Assembly (NCBI GenBank): GCA_000435615.1
Contig: FR881929.1
Location: 1-22,916, forward strand
Origin: Firmicutes bacterium CAG:238
GTDB lineage: Bacteria; Bacillota; Clostridia; Peptostreptococcales; Anaerovoracaceae
Direction: 5' to 3'
Length of the DNA stretch: 22,916 nucleotides
Numbering within the stretch: position 1 is the first letter of the stretch; the number at the start of each line of letters is the position of its first letter. Position numbers and translations under genes: made by a program. Shown piece by piece: positions 15,268 to 22,741 of the stretch. The notes beneath the pieces are model-generated. The model saw only the letters and a list, made by a program, of their open reading frames with translations. It did no database searches and was not told the DNA's origin.

Positions 15268-16339
15268 AGCCCAATTTGAAGCTTTCCGTGCTGAACACTT
15301 TCCGGCCTTCCGGCGTTTTCCAAATCTCCGGTGCAGGAAGTCCGATCATGGATACTTTCTGCCCGATTGTCCAGTTCGGGTTGGTAACAGGCCGGCCTTT
15401 GTCGTCCAGCATACAGATGAGATCAGGCACACAGATGTCGAGTTCACCGTTTCTCTTCGCGTAGATATTTTCATTCTGTATGAAAATTTCGTACTTTTCC
15501 CCTTCAAAGCCGTCGCATCCGGCAAGGTGAACCTCAGCGAAGGTAAATCCGTCTCTGAATTCCCAAGGTGTCTCTTCAACCGTGCCGCGGAAGAGAAGTT
15601 TTCCTTCGAATCCGTCTGCGATGGCTGCTGCTGCATCCAAACCGTTTTCGTTTGCTTCACGCAGGGTTCTGCCGATGTTCATCGCATAGCTGATTGCACC
15701 TTTTATAACGGATTTTTTGAACACATTTCCACGCATCGGGTGATCGGTCACTCCGACCTCGTTGCCGCTTGCGACTGCAATTGCCCTTACAATTGCTTCG
15801 GCTCTGAGATCATTGACAACATCTTTGATGATTACCGTCTCACCGAAATTCGTGGCACATGCCAGCGGTGTAATGGGGATTCCTGCCAGATAGAAGGTGG
15901 AATGCTGCAGCTCCGGAACGGATCTTCCCGCAGGGTCGCTGTCTGCGAGCGGTCTGTCGAGCGACATTGCGATATGCATAGCCTCCGCGGTGTTTTCGCC
16001 TCCGAGTTCCGTTGAAGAAACCGCGCAAAACTTTTCTCCCATATATTCTTCCAGTGTTTTAAACGCAAGTACTGCGGATGAATCGCTAAGACGCGGCAAG
16101 TCTTTGTATTGCGGATCTGCCTCTTCGCCCTCGCAGAGCGTTGCACCGCATCCGTAAGGTGAAGCCACGAGACCGTCGTCCGGAATTTCTTCCAAGGACA
16201 TCAGTTTCAATGCCTTGCCTTCGTCATAGTCCTTTTCAATCATCCGAAGCCCTGCGGCGAGGCTGCCGCCGCCGCCTGTTCCGACGACCGTACAGCCGTA
16301 CAGAATGTCGATTGCTTCTTGTCTTGTTAAAACTTTCAT
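15245..16339 (-). CDS. DUF917 family protein (hydantoinase/S-methyl-thiohydantoin desulfurase-like domain)
   Basis: A full-length DUF917 (PF06032) protein of 364 residues. It starts with the family's glycine-rich GTGGGGSL (20-27), has PYGCGATLCEGEE near 61-73, STELGGEN (108-115) and a conserved DPAGRSVPELQHSTFYLAGIP-type centre (135-155). Members are found beside hydantoinase/oxoprolinase genes and nucleobase permeases. As I recall, the Pfam domain was linked to a thiohydantoin desulfurase activity, so hydrolysis at a cyclic ureide or thioureide is a reasonable guess. The ATG at 16339 has AGGGG 6 bases upstream and follows the permease stop by 16 bp, a strong sign that permease and enzyme share a substrate. 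No HyuA/HyuB hydantoinase is in the window. The exact reaction is unknown. Confidence 0.88.
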   Translation of the reverse strand: MKVLTRQEAIDILYGCTVVGTGGGGSLAAGLRMIEKDYDEGKALKLMSLEEIPDDGLVASPYGCGATLCEGEEADPQYKDLPRLSDSSAVLAFKTLEEYMGEKFCAVSSTELGGENTAEAMHIAMSLDRPLADSDPAGRSVPELQHSTFYLAGIPITPLACATNFGETVIIKDVVNDLRAEAIVRAIAVASGNEVGVTDHPMRGNVFKKSVIKGAISYAMNIGRTLREANENGLDAAAAIADGFEGKLLFRGTVEETPWEFRDGFTFAEVHLAGCDGFEGEKYEIFIQNENIYAKRNGELDICVPDLICMLDDKGRPVTNPNWTIGQKVSMIGLPAPEIWKTPEGRKVFSTESFKLGFAYKPFL

Positions 16340-16355
16340 GTCATACCCCTGTTTC

Positions 16356-17618
16356 TTATTTATTTATTGTCGGTCTTGATGTGGAAGGCCAGATTTTTTC
16401 AAGAATCAGATAGATAACGATTGCAAATCCGATTCCCGCAAAGTCGAGCTGTACCAGATACGAGAGCACAACCGAGATTATCCAAGTGAGCACACCTGCG
16501 ATATAAATGCCGTCTCTGGAATGCCAGTTCTCCGGTTTGCCTTTGCCTATGATGAAGTAATCTGTAAACATGATTCCTCCGAGCGGGCAGACCATGTATG
16601 CAAGATATCCGAGGAAAATCTCGATATTATCAACGATTCCTGTCAGTCCGAGGAGTGTGCCTAAAACGCCTACGATAACCGTTACTTCTCTTCTTCTGTT
16701 GTCCGGTGCATTTACTGCCAAAACAACATCGAGTGCGCCGCAGTATGCGTTGGAGGAGTTTGTTGTCCATGTCGAAAGAATAAGGGAAATTACGCCAAGT
16801 ACCGGAATTCCAACAACGATAAGTACCATGCTGATGTCGAATTCCCCTGCAACTTTTGTGAGTATAGCTCCGAGAGCGAGAGTGATAATTCCCATCGGGA
16901 ATACGCCTACTGTCGTTGACAAAATCGTTTCCTTTCTTGACTTTTGGAATCTTGCAACATCGGCTGCCGTAATTACGCCGCATGCATAGAAATCAAAGGA
17001 TAAAATTACGCCGTCCAGGAAAGACATCGTCGGTGTGATTTCCTCATCAATCGCGCTGATTCCGTTTTGCTTAATCGCAAGGTAAGTTCCGATAATCATA
17101 ACGATGAGCAGAAGCGGAACCGATACATAGTCCAGCTTTTCCATTGCCTTCATTCCGAAAGCCGCTGTGATTGTCATGATTACACCCCAGAAAATGCAGG
17201 AAAGCGCATAAGGAACTGTGATTCCAAAGTTTGAGTCAAGGAAGTTTACGAAAGATTCCGCACATTCCTGGTTGTTGATGCCGAACCAGCCAACAAGGTT
17301 GATGGCGAAGACAATCGCCGCGATGTATCTTGCGCCCTTCTTTCCAAGTGAGGATTCTGTAATCGTGCAGGATGCAAGACCCAGGTCGCTTCCGATAAAT
17401 CCAAGCACAGTCATTGCGATTACAACGAGTATGTACCCTACCGTACCGGAAAGAATTGCAGGCCAGAAATTCATTTCCTCAACCAGCAGAGCTCCCTCCA
17501 AAAATGACGGCACGCATACGCATATGCCAGCCTGAATGAATGCCAGTGGAATCCATCCTTGTTTCTGCTCTTTCGTAATCTGTGATAAAGCATTGATTTC
17601 TTGATTATTATTGCTCAT
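16356..17618 (-). CDS. NCS1/CodB-type cytosine, purine or ureide permease
   Basis: An integral membrane transporter of 420 residues with about twelve hydrophobic segments, resembling cytosine permease/allantoin transporters of the nucleobase:cation symporter-1 group. Supporting stretches are the N-terminal GWIPLAFIQAGICVCVPSFL, AINLVGWFGINNQ near 110-120, ILSFDFYACGVITAADVARF near 215, and WTTNSSNAYCGALD in the second half, typical of CodB-like proteins. The ATG at 17618 has AAAGGAG 5 bases upstream; the longer frame to 17639 is rejected on that basis. It is divergent from the PucR regulator and coupled to DUF917. The substrate (nucleobase, allantoin, hydantoin or a thio analogue) cannot be read from sequence. 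Confidence 0.88.
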   Translation of the reverse strand: MSNNNQEINALSQITKEQKQGWIPLAFIQAGICVCVPSFLEGALLVEEMNFWPAILSGTVGYILVVIAMTVLGFIGSDLGLASCTITESSLGKKGARYIAAIVFAINLVGWFGINNQECAESFVNFLDSNFGITVPYALSCIFWGVIMTITAAFGMKAMEKLDYVSVPLLLIVMIIGTYLAIKQNGISAIDEEITPTMSFLDGVILSFDFYACGVITAADVARFQKSRKETILSTTVGVFPMGIITLALGAILTKVAGEFDISMVLIVVGIPVLGVISLILSTWTTNSSNAYCGALDVVLAVNAPDNRRREVTVIVGVLGTLLGLTGIVDNIEIFLGYLAYMVCPLGGIMFTDYFIIGKGKPENWHSRDGIYIAGVLTWIISVVLSYLVQLDFAGIGFAIVIYLILEKIWPSTSRPTINK

Positions 17619-17665
17619 AATAACTCCTTTCTCCCGCACGCCACGGGATTCTCGCTTTTTTTCAC

Positions 17666-17693
17666 ATTATAGGTTTTTCCGTCGCAAAAGTAA
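17666..17693 (-). promoter_or_regulatory. Promoter of the permease-DUF917 unit
   Basis: On the minus strand there is a consensus TATAAT (17666-17671), but the -35 region is weak (TTACTT, 17688-17693, 16-bp spacer). A consensus -10 with a poor -35 is typical of activator-dependent promoters, fitting control by the divergent PucR protein. Transcription would start near 17659, about 40 bases before the ATG. Confidence 0.55.
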
Positions 17694-17705
17694 TTAAAAT
17701 TTTAA
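17694..17705. promoter_or_regulatory. AT-rich 12-bp perfect palindrome next to the permease promoter
   Basis: TTAAAATTTTAA is a perfect 12-bp palindrome immediately upstream of the weak -35 of the permease promoter. This is the position expected for an activator or UP-like element. In an AT-rich gap such a palindrome can arise by chance. Confidence 0.35.
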
Positions 17706-17722
17706 CGAAGTTTTAGCTGCTT

Positions 17723-17742
17723 TTTTATGCACATGCACAAAA
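17723..17742. promoter_or_regulatory. Imperfect 20-bp palindrome, candidate PucR operator
   Basis: An imperfect inverted repeat built around TGCAcaTGCA with flanking TTTT/AAAA; 16 of 20 bases are symmetric. It lies in the middle of the 195-bp divergent gap, about 30 bases upstream of the permease -35, and could serve both promoters. Confidence 0.4.
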
Positions 17743-17778
17743 ATATATTGCCTTTGCGAGATTTCTGTGATAAAAATG

Positions 17779-17800
17779 AAGAAAAAGCAAACTTTTTCTT
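17779..17800 (+). promoter_or_regulatory. Perfect 9-bp inverted repeat ahead of the pucR ribosome binding site
   Basis: AAGAAAAAG (17779-17787) and CTTTTTCTT (17792-17800) flank a CAAA spacer and end just before the GGAGG of the regulator gene. It could be an operator for autoregulation or a leader hairpin close to the ribosome binding site. I found no convincing plus-strand -35/-10 pair; TATATT at 17744-17749 is a possible -10. Confidence 0.4.
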
Positions 17801-17813
17801 ATGGAGGTAAACC

Positions 17814-19310
17814 ATGAGCATAACCGTAAAAGACTGCCTGAGTCTTCCATCGCTTTGCATGGGCCGTGTCATCGCCGGTCGGAATGGACTTTCCGGCATC
17901 GTAAGTTCCGTCACCGTTTTTGAGTTTGATTTAACATCGGATGATATTTTCACACCTAACGAACTGGCGATCACTGCCTTCTACGACATCCGAAACAGCA
18001 TACCGGATCAGGTTGAAACGATAAAAGCCGCAAAACGCAGCGGCATCGTTGCGCTTGTTTTGTTCTATTCCGATATGGTTCTCCATGGCGTGGACCGCAA
18101 AGTTGTGGAAGCCGCTGACCAATGCAACCTCCCGCTGATTCTGCTTTCCGGGGATGATATGGGGCTGAAATACAGTGATGTGATCCACGATATCTGTGAG
18201 GCAATCTTCTCGGACGCGCGTTCGGAGGATTTCTATATTGACAACACGATTGACCGAATTTCGCAGATGGATGACCGCCACCGCAGTCTCGACACGGTTC
18301 TGGGACTCATCAGCGAATACAACCGTTCCAGCGTCGTGCTCTGTAACTCAGATAACCGAATTCTTGGGTATTCCCTTTGGCCTGCCGGAAGTTCGCTTAA
18401 TGTCGAGAAATTTTTTGCGAATTTCCCCGAAGATATACACTCGGAAAAAATACTTTCCTATGAATTCAAGAGCAAGGGCGGAACTCCTCTCAAGCTCTGC
18501 TTTGTCAATCCTTTTGCATCGATTTCAAGAAATATACTCTCGGAAACCGCACAAATTATTCAGCTTTATACATCGATTTGGAACGTGAATCTCGACACAA
18601 ACAGCCGCGAAAGCGTAATTCCGCTGATTCTTGAGAAAAAGTTTGATGCCCTCGCCGAGGTTGCCCGCAGCAACAATCTCGAACTTGATAATTATAGGTC
18701 AATGCTGGTTTTCAGTCCCAAAGATGACACCTCCGAAATACGCCGCATGATCGCAGAATACGACCGCACTGCTGTCACCGACCGCTACGGCAATGTACTG
18801 ATTTCCTTTCTATCAGCGGATCTTGCCAATACAAAAGGTCAGCTGTTGATAGACGAGCTGACCGGAATCTGTTCAGAAAAAATATATAAATTTACCGAGA
18901 AAAACATAACGAAGCATGCCGCGCATATTTATCTTGAAATATGTTCGGCCTCTTCCGCAATTGAAAAGATTTTTCCTATGCGAAAAATCGTAATGTATGA
19001 CACGCTTCATTTCGCCGCAAACTGCATTAAACCGGAAAGCACTGCCAATGCCGACGCCTCATACTATCGCTCGCTTCTTTCACCTCTGGCTGCGGAAAAA
19101 AGCGACGAGCTTCTCCTGACTTTGCAGACCTATCTTTTTGATGCGGACGCCTCTGTAAAAAGAACAGCAGAACTTCTCTTTCTGCACCGTAACACGGTGA
19201 AATACCGTCTGGATCGCATTCGCGATTTTCTCGGACGTGATTTCGAGCAAATGCCTCTGTATCAAGATGTCTATCTGGCTGTGGCACTCGAAAGAATCCG
19301 TGAGTTGTAA
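17814..19310 (+). CDS. PucR family transcriptional regulator
   Basis: A 498-residue regulator and the only plus-strand gene in the window. Residues 5-125 form the PucR N-terminal domain (VKDCLSLPSLCMGRVIAGRNGL onward), thought to sense a purine-catabolism or related metabolite. The middle (about 140-430) has no motif I recognise but fits the GGDEF-like linker of this family. Residues 437-498 carry the PucR C-terminal helix-turn-helix, with the hallmark ASVKRTAELLFLHRNTVKYRLDRI. The ATG at 17814 has GGAGG 6 bases upstream. Divergence from the permease-DUF917 unit strongly suggests it controls that unit in response to the imported compound. Its stop lies only 10 bp from the convergent radical SAM gene. 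Confidence 0.92.
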   Translation: MSITVKDCLSLPSLCMGRVIAGRNGLSGIVSSVTVFEFDLTSDDIFTPNELAITAFYDIRNSIPDQVETIKAAKRSGIVALVLFYSDMVLHGVDRKVVEAADQCNLPLILLSGDDMGLKYSDVIHDICEAIFSDARSEDFYIDNTIDRISQMDDRHRSLDTVLGLISEYNRSSVVLCNSDNRILGYSLWPAGSSLNVEKFFANFPEDIHSEKILSYEFKSKGGTPLKLCFVNPFASISRNILSETAQIIQLYTSIWNVNLDTNSRESVIPLILEKKFDALAEVARSNNLELDNYRSMLVFSPKDDTSEIRRMIAEYDRTAVTDRYGNVLISFLSADLANTKGQLLIDELTGICSEKIYKFTEKNITKHAAHIYLEICSASSAIEKIFPMRKIVMYDTLHFAANCIKPESTANADASYYRSLLSPLAAEKSDELLLTLQTYLFDADASVKRTAELLFLHRNTVKYRLDRIRDFLGRDFEQMPLYQDVYLAVALERIREL

Positions 19311-19320
19311 GAACGGGAAA

Positions 19321-19935
19321 TCAGCGCACCCGAAACTTGACACCAAGTTTCGCCGCAGTCTTGCGGCATTCCTCGACATCCTGCGATGAAATCGAACCGC
19401 TCACCACAGACATTGTCACATCAGGCACATACTGCTTGACCTCTTGCGTGAAACGCAGAATTTCGTCGAAGGACTGAATTCCAAATTTCGGTCTGCATAA
19501 CTCATTGTATTTTTCGGCGGTGGGCGCATTCAAGCTGATTGAAATTGCGTCCAGCCTGCCGGAAAACTCACGCGCCGTCGGTTTGTCATTGATGAGATCA
19601 GATAAACCGTTGGTGTTCAGTCTCATCTTCAGCTTTTCCTTCAGCAGCGGGTCATTTTTTACATAATCGCAAACAGCCAGGAGGCAGTCAAGTCGTTCCG
19701 TCGGCTCCCCGTATCCACAAAATACAATCTCGTCATATGCGGCAAGATTCTGCTGCTTAAGCATTTTCATCAACTCTTCCTTGCTCGGTTCTCGCTTCAG
19801 CCATAAGCTGTCTGCGTCTCCGAGTGAATCAACCATGTCCCGTATGCAGAAAGCGCACCTGCAGGGACACTTGTTTGTCATATTGACATAAAGTCCTCCG
19901 CCGTAATCATAAAACACATCTCCGATATATTCCAT
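19321..19935 (-). CDS. TatD-associated radical SAM protein
   Basis: A short radical SAM enzyme of 204 residues with a CX3CX2C cluster motif at Cys23, Cys27 and Cys30 (NKCPCRCAFC), a GYGEPTERLD glycine motif and a RLNTNGLSDLI strand. These match the small radical SAM family usually found fused or adjacent to TatD nucleases; no TatD gene is in the window. The start at 19935 is preferred to 19941, because AAAGGAGG is 7 bases from 19935 but only 1 base from 19941. It lies 14 bp after rlmN and is the last gene of the mtnN-rlmN unit. The barrel is short, as expected for the family, and the substrate is unknown. Confidence 0.85.
   Translation of the reverse strand: MEYIGDVFYDYGGGLYVNMTNKCPCRCAFCIRDMVDSLGDADSLWLKREPSKEELMKMLKQQNLAAYDEIVFCGYGEPTERLDCLLAVCDYVKNDPLLKEKLKMRLNTNGLSDLINDKPTAREFSGRLDAISISLNAPTAEKYNELCRPKFGIQSFDEILRFTQEVKQYVPDVTMSVVSGSISSQDVEECRKTAAKLGVKFRVR
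19331..19352 (+). other. Perfect 9-bp inverted repeat just beyond the pucR stop
   Basis: CGAAACTTG (19331-19339) and CAAGTTTCG (19344-19352) flank a 4-base loop, starting 20 bases after the pucR stop and inside the 3' end of the convergent radical SAM gene. There is no T-run on either side, so it is at best a weak transcription barrier for pucR. It may simply reflect the coding sequence (KFR codons). Confidence 0.3.
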
Positions 19936-19942
19936 AACCATT

Positions 19943-19950
19943 CCTCCTTT
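19943..19950 (-). promoter_or_regulatory. Ribosome binding site deciding the radical SAM start
   Basis: AAAGGAGG on the minus strand lies between the rlmN stop and two candidate ATGs. Spacing of 7 bases selects 19935 over 19941. Confidence 0.65.
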
Positions 19951-21011
19951 TAGCTTTCGGAAAGTCTCAGCTGCCCGCAGGCGGCATCAATATCATCACC
20001 GAGTTCGCGCCGGATCGTTGCCGGAATCCCGTTTTCGTTCAATACTTTTTGAAATTGAATCACTGCCCCGCGTTCCGTCGTGTCATACCCGGTTTCCTCT
20101 ACCTTGTTGAGCGGTATCAAATTCACATGACAAAGCATGCCACGGAGCCTTGATGCGAGCATCTTTGCGTGTTCCGTGCTGTCATTGACACCCTTTACCA
20201 ATGTATATTCAAACGTAATGCGGCGGGAGGTTTTCTCTGTGTAATCCTTGCAAGCCTCAAGTAAAGTTTCCATCGGATAGGTTTTGTTTACCGGCATGAT
20301 TTCGCTTCGCATTTCGTCACTTGCGGCGTGAAGCGATATTGCCAGATTAACTTGCGGGAAATCTTCCGCAAACCTTACAATCTTCGGTACGAGTCCGCAA
20401 GTTGAAACCGTGATGTTTCGCATGCCGATGTCAAGACCGTTTCTGTCGTTGATGATGCGTATGAAAGCCGCCAGATTCTCGTAATTGTCAAACGGCTCGC
20501 CCGTTCCCATTACCACAACATGACTGATACGCTCCCCTGCCTGCTTCTGTGCCGCCAGTATCTGACCTGCAATTTCGCCGGGCGTGAGATTTCGTTTCAG
20601 TCCACCGATGGTCGATGCACAAAACCGGCACCCCATTCTGCATCCCGCCTGCGAAGATACACAGATGGAATTTCCAAACTTATATTTCATAAAAACGCTT
20701 TCTATCGCATTTCCGTCCTCAAGCCCAAACAAGAACTTGCGCGTGCCGTCCAGCTTGGAAACCTGTTCGCGCAGAACCGCAGGCTGCACAAGCGTGGCAC
20801 ATTCTGCCAGTTTTTCACGCAAGGTCTTCGGCAAATTACTCATGTCCTCGAACGACTCCGCACCCATGCGAATGCCGCCGTCCTTAGCCGGACCACCGTG
20901 AATCCAGCCGAATATCTGCTTCGCTCTGAATTTCGGCTGCCCAAGCGTCTCCGTCACAAAACTCTCCAGCTCGTTATATTCCAAATCGGTCAAATTAACC
21001 TGATCATTCAT
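19950..21011 (-). CDS. rlmN: Dual-specificity 23S rRNA/tRNA adenine C2-methyltransferase
   Basis: A radical SAM methyltransferase that methylates C2 of A2503 in 23S rRNA and A37 in some tRNAs. In the 353 residues the iron-sulfur cysteines are Cys124, Cys128 and Cys131 (CRMGCRFC). The two redox/catalytic cysteines correspond to Cys117 (SICVSSQ) and Cys345 (AACGQL). MGTGEPFDNYEN is the glycine motif, and VNLIPLN near the end matches the family. All catalytic cysteines are present, so it should be RlmN, not a degenerate paralogue; the A2503-C8 methylating Cfr enzyme is less likely given the ordinary operon context. The ATG at 21011 overlaps the nucleosidase stop as ATGA (21008-21011). Confidence 0.96.
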   Translation of the reverse strand: MNDQVNLTDLEYNELESFVTETLGQPKFRAKQIFGWIHGGPAKDGGIRMGAESFEDMSNLPKTLREKLAECATLVQPAVLREQVSKLDGTRKFLFGLEDGNAIESVFMKYKFGNSICVSSQAGCRMGCRFCASTIGGLKRNLTPGEIAGQILAAQKQAGERISHVVVMGTGEPFDNYENLAAFIRIINDRNGLDIGMRNITVSTCGLVPKIVRFAEDFPQVNLAISLHAASDEMRSEIMPVNKTYPMETLLEACKDYTEKTSRRITFEYTLVKGVNDSTEHAKMLASRLRGMLCHVNLIPLNKVEETGYDTTERGAVIQFQKVLNENGIPATIRRELGDDIDAACGQLRLSES

Positions 21012-21703
21012 CCTCTGTTTTCTCCCATTTTTTTCAAAGTTCTCATCACGATTTCTGCTGCGGTGTCCGATGCTTTTTTCTCGAATTCATCATAGTCCTC
21101 ATGCGCAGCCCCGTCCGCAAGGTCCGAAATGCAGCGTACAACGGCAATCGGAATCTTGTTTACAAAAGCGGTATACGCCACCGCACAGCTTTCCATTTCT
21201 ACACATAGAGCCATTGGAAACTGCTCTTTCAGCCTGGTCTTGCTTGCTGCATCCGTAACAAACAAATCACCGGTAAGGATCATTCCCTTATGAGTACGCG
21301 CCGTTCCCGCGCTTTCAAGAAGCAGACCTGTCAATTCCGGGTCTGTCGGAAAAACTTGCCGGAACGGAAATAACTCCGTAAGCTGCGATTTTCTTACATC
21401 GTGATAGGTAAGCCCGTTCGCAATCACTACATCCAAATGTTTGACTGCAGGGTCAAGGCTTCCGGCGATTCCGGTATGTATAATTTCGTCCGGCGCAAAT
21501 TTATCAATCATAAGCTGCGTGTAAATTGCCGCGTTGATTTTGCCTACTCCGCAGATGGAAAGCACCACGTCGCATCCGCAAATCCGGCCTTCGTAGAACT
21601 TCATTCCATTGTATTCATATTCTTTAACTGTGTCCTGCTCCATAGCCATATGCAGTTTTTCAGCTTCCACCCACATTGCTGAAATAATGCCTGTTTTTCT
21701 CAT
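21008..21703 (-). CDS. mtnN: 5'-methylthioadenosine/S-adenosylhomocysteine nucleosidase
   Basis: Hydrolyses MTA, SAH and 5'-deoxyadenosine to adenine plus the ribosyl product, recycling SAM by-products. It has 231 residues. Visible are Glu13 aligned to the catalytic N-terminal glutamate (AMWVEAE replaces the common AMEEE), CGVGKINAA (51-59), TGIAGSL, TGDLF (144-148), VEMESCAV with Glu169 and Glu171, and RCISDLAD with the catalytic Asp194. GGAGGG is 7 bases before the ATG. It is the first gene of a unit with rlmN and a second radical SAM protein, both of which produce its substrates. Confidence 0.94.
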   Translation of the reverse strand: MRKTGIISAMWVEAEKLHMAMEQDTVKEYEYNGMKFYEGRICGCDVVLSICGVGKINAAIYTQLMIDKFAPDEIIHTGIAGSLDPAVKHLDVVIANGLTYHDVRKSQLTELFPFRQVFPTDPELTGLLLESAGTARTHKGMILTGDLFVTDAASKTRLKEQFPMALCVEMESCAVAYTAFVNKIPIAVVRCISDLADGAAHEDYDEFEKKASDTAAEIVMRTLKKMGENRG

Positions 21704-21748
21704 GGAATCGCCCTCCGCATGCAGTTAATTTTAGATGATTGTAACTTA

Positions 21749-21777
21749 ATTATAGGTCAGATTCACGGCTTTTGCAA
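21749..21777 (-). promoter_or_regulatory. Sigma-70 promoter for the mtnN-rlmN-radical SAM unit
   Basis: On the minus strand the -35 is TTGCAA (21772-21777) and the -10 is TATAAT (21749-21754), with an exact 17-bp spacer. Transcription would start near 21742, about 38 bases ahead of the mtnN ATG. The -35 touches the last bases before the DUF5131 stop region. Confidence 0.8.
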
Positions 21778-21781
21778 GCAG

Positions 21782-22672
21782 CTAACGGATAAGAGCATTC
21801 TTACTTCCGAGGGAAATTCCGGTTAGCTTCACTTCAAGCTGCACACCGTCCTCTTCGTTTGTTTCTGTGATTCCTATAAGCAGTTTTTTATTGAGCGTTT
21901 CGGGAATATAATATTTGCCAATCTTGTAGTCGATGCCTGCCCTATGCGCCTGCGAAAGCTGGTATCGCCGCTTTATTCTGTACAGCTTCCCGTCCTTCCG
22001 GAAAAAAGCTCCTGTCTGGTGAAAACGGAACGGAATTCCTCTTTCCACGCACTGTCTCCGCATGTTGAGAATCCAGTCATAATCACAGACTCTGGCATTC
22101 ACACCGGATTCGCCGCCCGTCGCAACCTCCTCAATGCTGTCATCTAAATACGGCGAAAGGTCGATTCGCTCAAGGAGCGGCGAGGCTATGATGGACTTGT
22201 GCTTAATCGGTGCATTCAAAAAAATCGGCAGACGGTAGTCGGCTCTTCTCTGATCCTCCACCGTGCATCCAACGAGCACATTATCATATCCGTCTCCCCA
22301 ATCGTCCGGAATGCACTGCATAAATCGGTCAATCCGCTTCGTAAAGAAATAGAACAGGCAGTCGCTTCTTTGTTTCATCATACGCCAGCATTCCGCCCGC
22401 CACTCATCCGCATCCTTTAGCAAAAAGTCAGAAGTAAAGCATGTAAACACAATCTTCCCACTCGGCAGTTTATAGCTTCCGTCCCTTTTTCTTTTAATCG
22501 GGTAATCGAAATTCCCTGTCTTGCGGCAGATACTGCTTGCGCCGGCTGCTCCATACATCTCATCCTGCCTGTACACATAGCAGTATCTGCATCCCGGGCT
22601 GATTTTGGTGCAGCCGTGCCAGGGGTTCCAGTCCATATAAATTTTGTAATCCGGGTTTGATTTCGCTGCCAT
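21782..22672 (-). CDS. DUF5131 (phage Gp37/Gp68) family protein
   Basis: A 296-residue protein of the DUF5131/phage Gp37-Gp68 family, found in phages, plasmids and chromosomal islands. It begins with the hallmark WNPWHGCTKISPGCRYCY, giving Cys21, Cys28 and Cys31 in a CX6CX2C pattern that resembles a radical-SAM-like iron-sulfur site with widened spacing. VGCTVEDQRRADYR and TGGESGVNARVCDYDW (GGESG at 186-190) are also typical. The C-terminal 70 residues (KRRYQLSQAHRAGIDY onward) look less conserved. The ATG at 22672 has GGAG 7 bases upstream; the longer frame to 22705 crosses a leader hairpin. The function is not established, and a TcmP-type partner, common near such genes, is not seen here. 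Confidence 0.85.
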   Translation of the reverse strand: MAAKSNPDYKIYMDWNPWHGCTKISPGCRYCYVYRQDEMYGAAGASSICRKTGNFDYPIKRKRDGSYKLPSGKIVFTCFTSDFLLKDADEWRAECWRMMKQRSDCLFYFFTKRIDRFMQCIPDDWGDGYDNVLVGCTVEDQRRADYRLPIFLNAPIKHKSIIASPLLERIDLSPYLDDSIEEVATGGESGVNARVCDYDWILNMRRQCVERGIPFRFHQTGAFFRKDGKLYRIKRRYQLSQAHRAGIDYKIGKYYIPETLNKKLLIGITETNEEDGVQLEVKLTGISLGSKNALIR

Positions 22673-22691
22673 ATTCTTTCTCCTTGAAAAT

Positions 22692-22732
22692 AGCAGACAT
22701 ACCAACTACACATGGTAGTCAGCATGTCTGCT
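22692..22732 (-). terminator. Strong hairpin in the DUF5131 leader / after the Rpn gene
   Basis: An 18-bp stem (perfect outer 9 bp, 22692-22700 with 22724-22732; inner ACTAC/GTAGT; G-U pairs between) encloses a 5-base loop. On the minus strand it is followed by ATTTTC. It may terminate transcription from the upstream Rpn-type gene. With the -10 at 22742-22747 it would also form the very 5' end of the DUF5131 mRNA, as a stabiliser or attenuator. Confidence 0.55.
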
Positions 22733-22741
22733 GCTGGTTCT

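Noticed and set aside
22692..22732. Palindrome as a MITE or transposon terminal repeat
   Set aside because: Only a single copy was seen in the window, with no target duplication and no second end; it fits a terminator or leader hairpin better.
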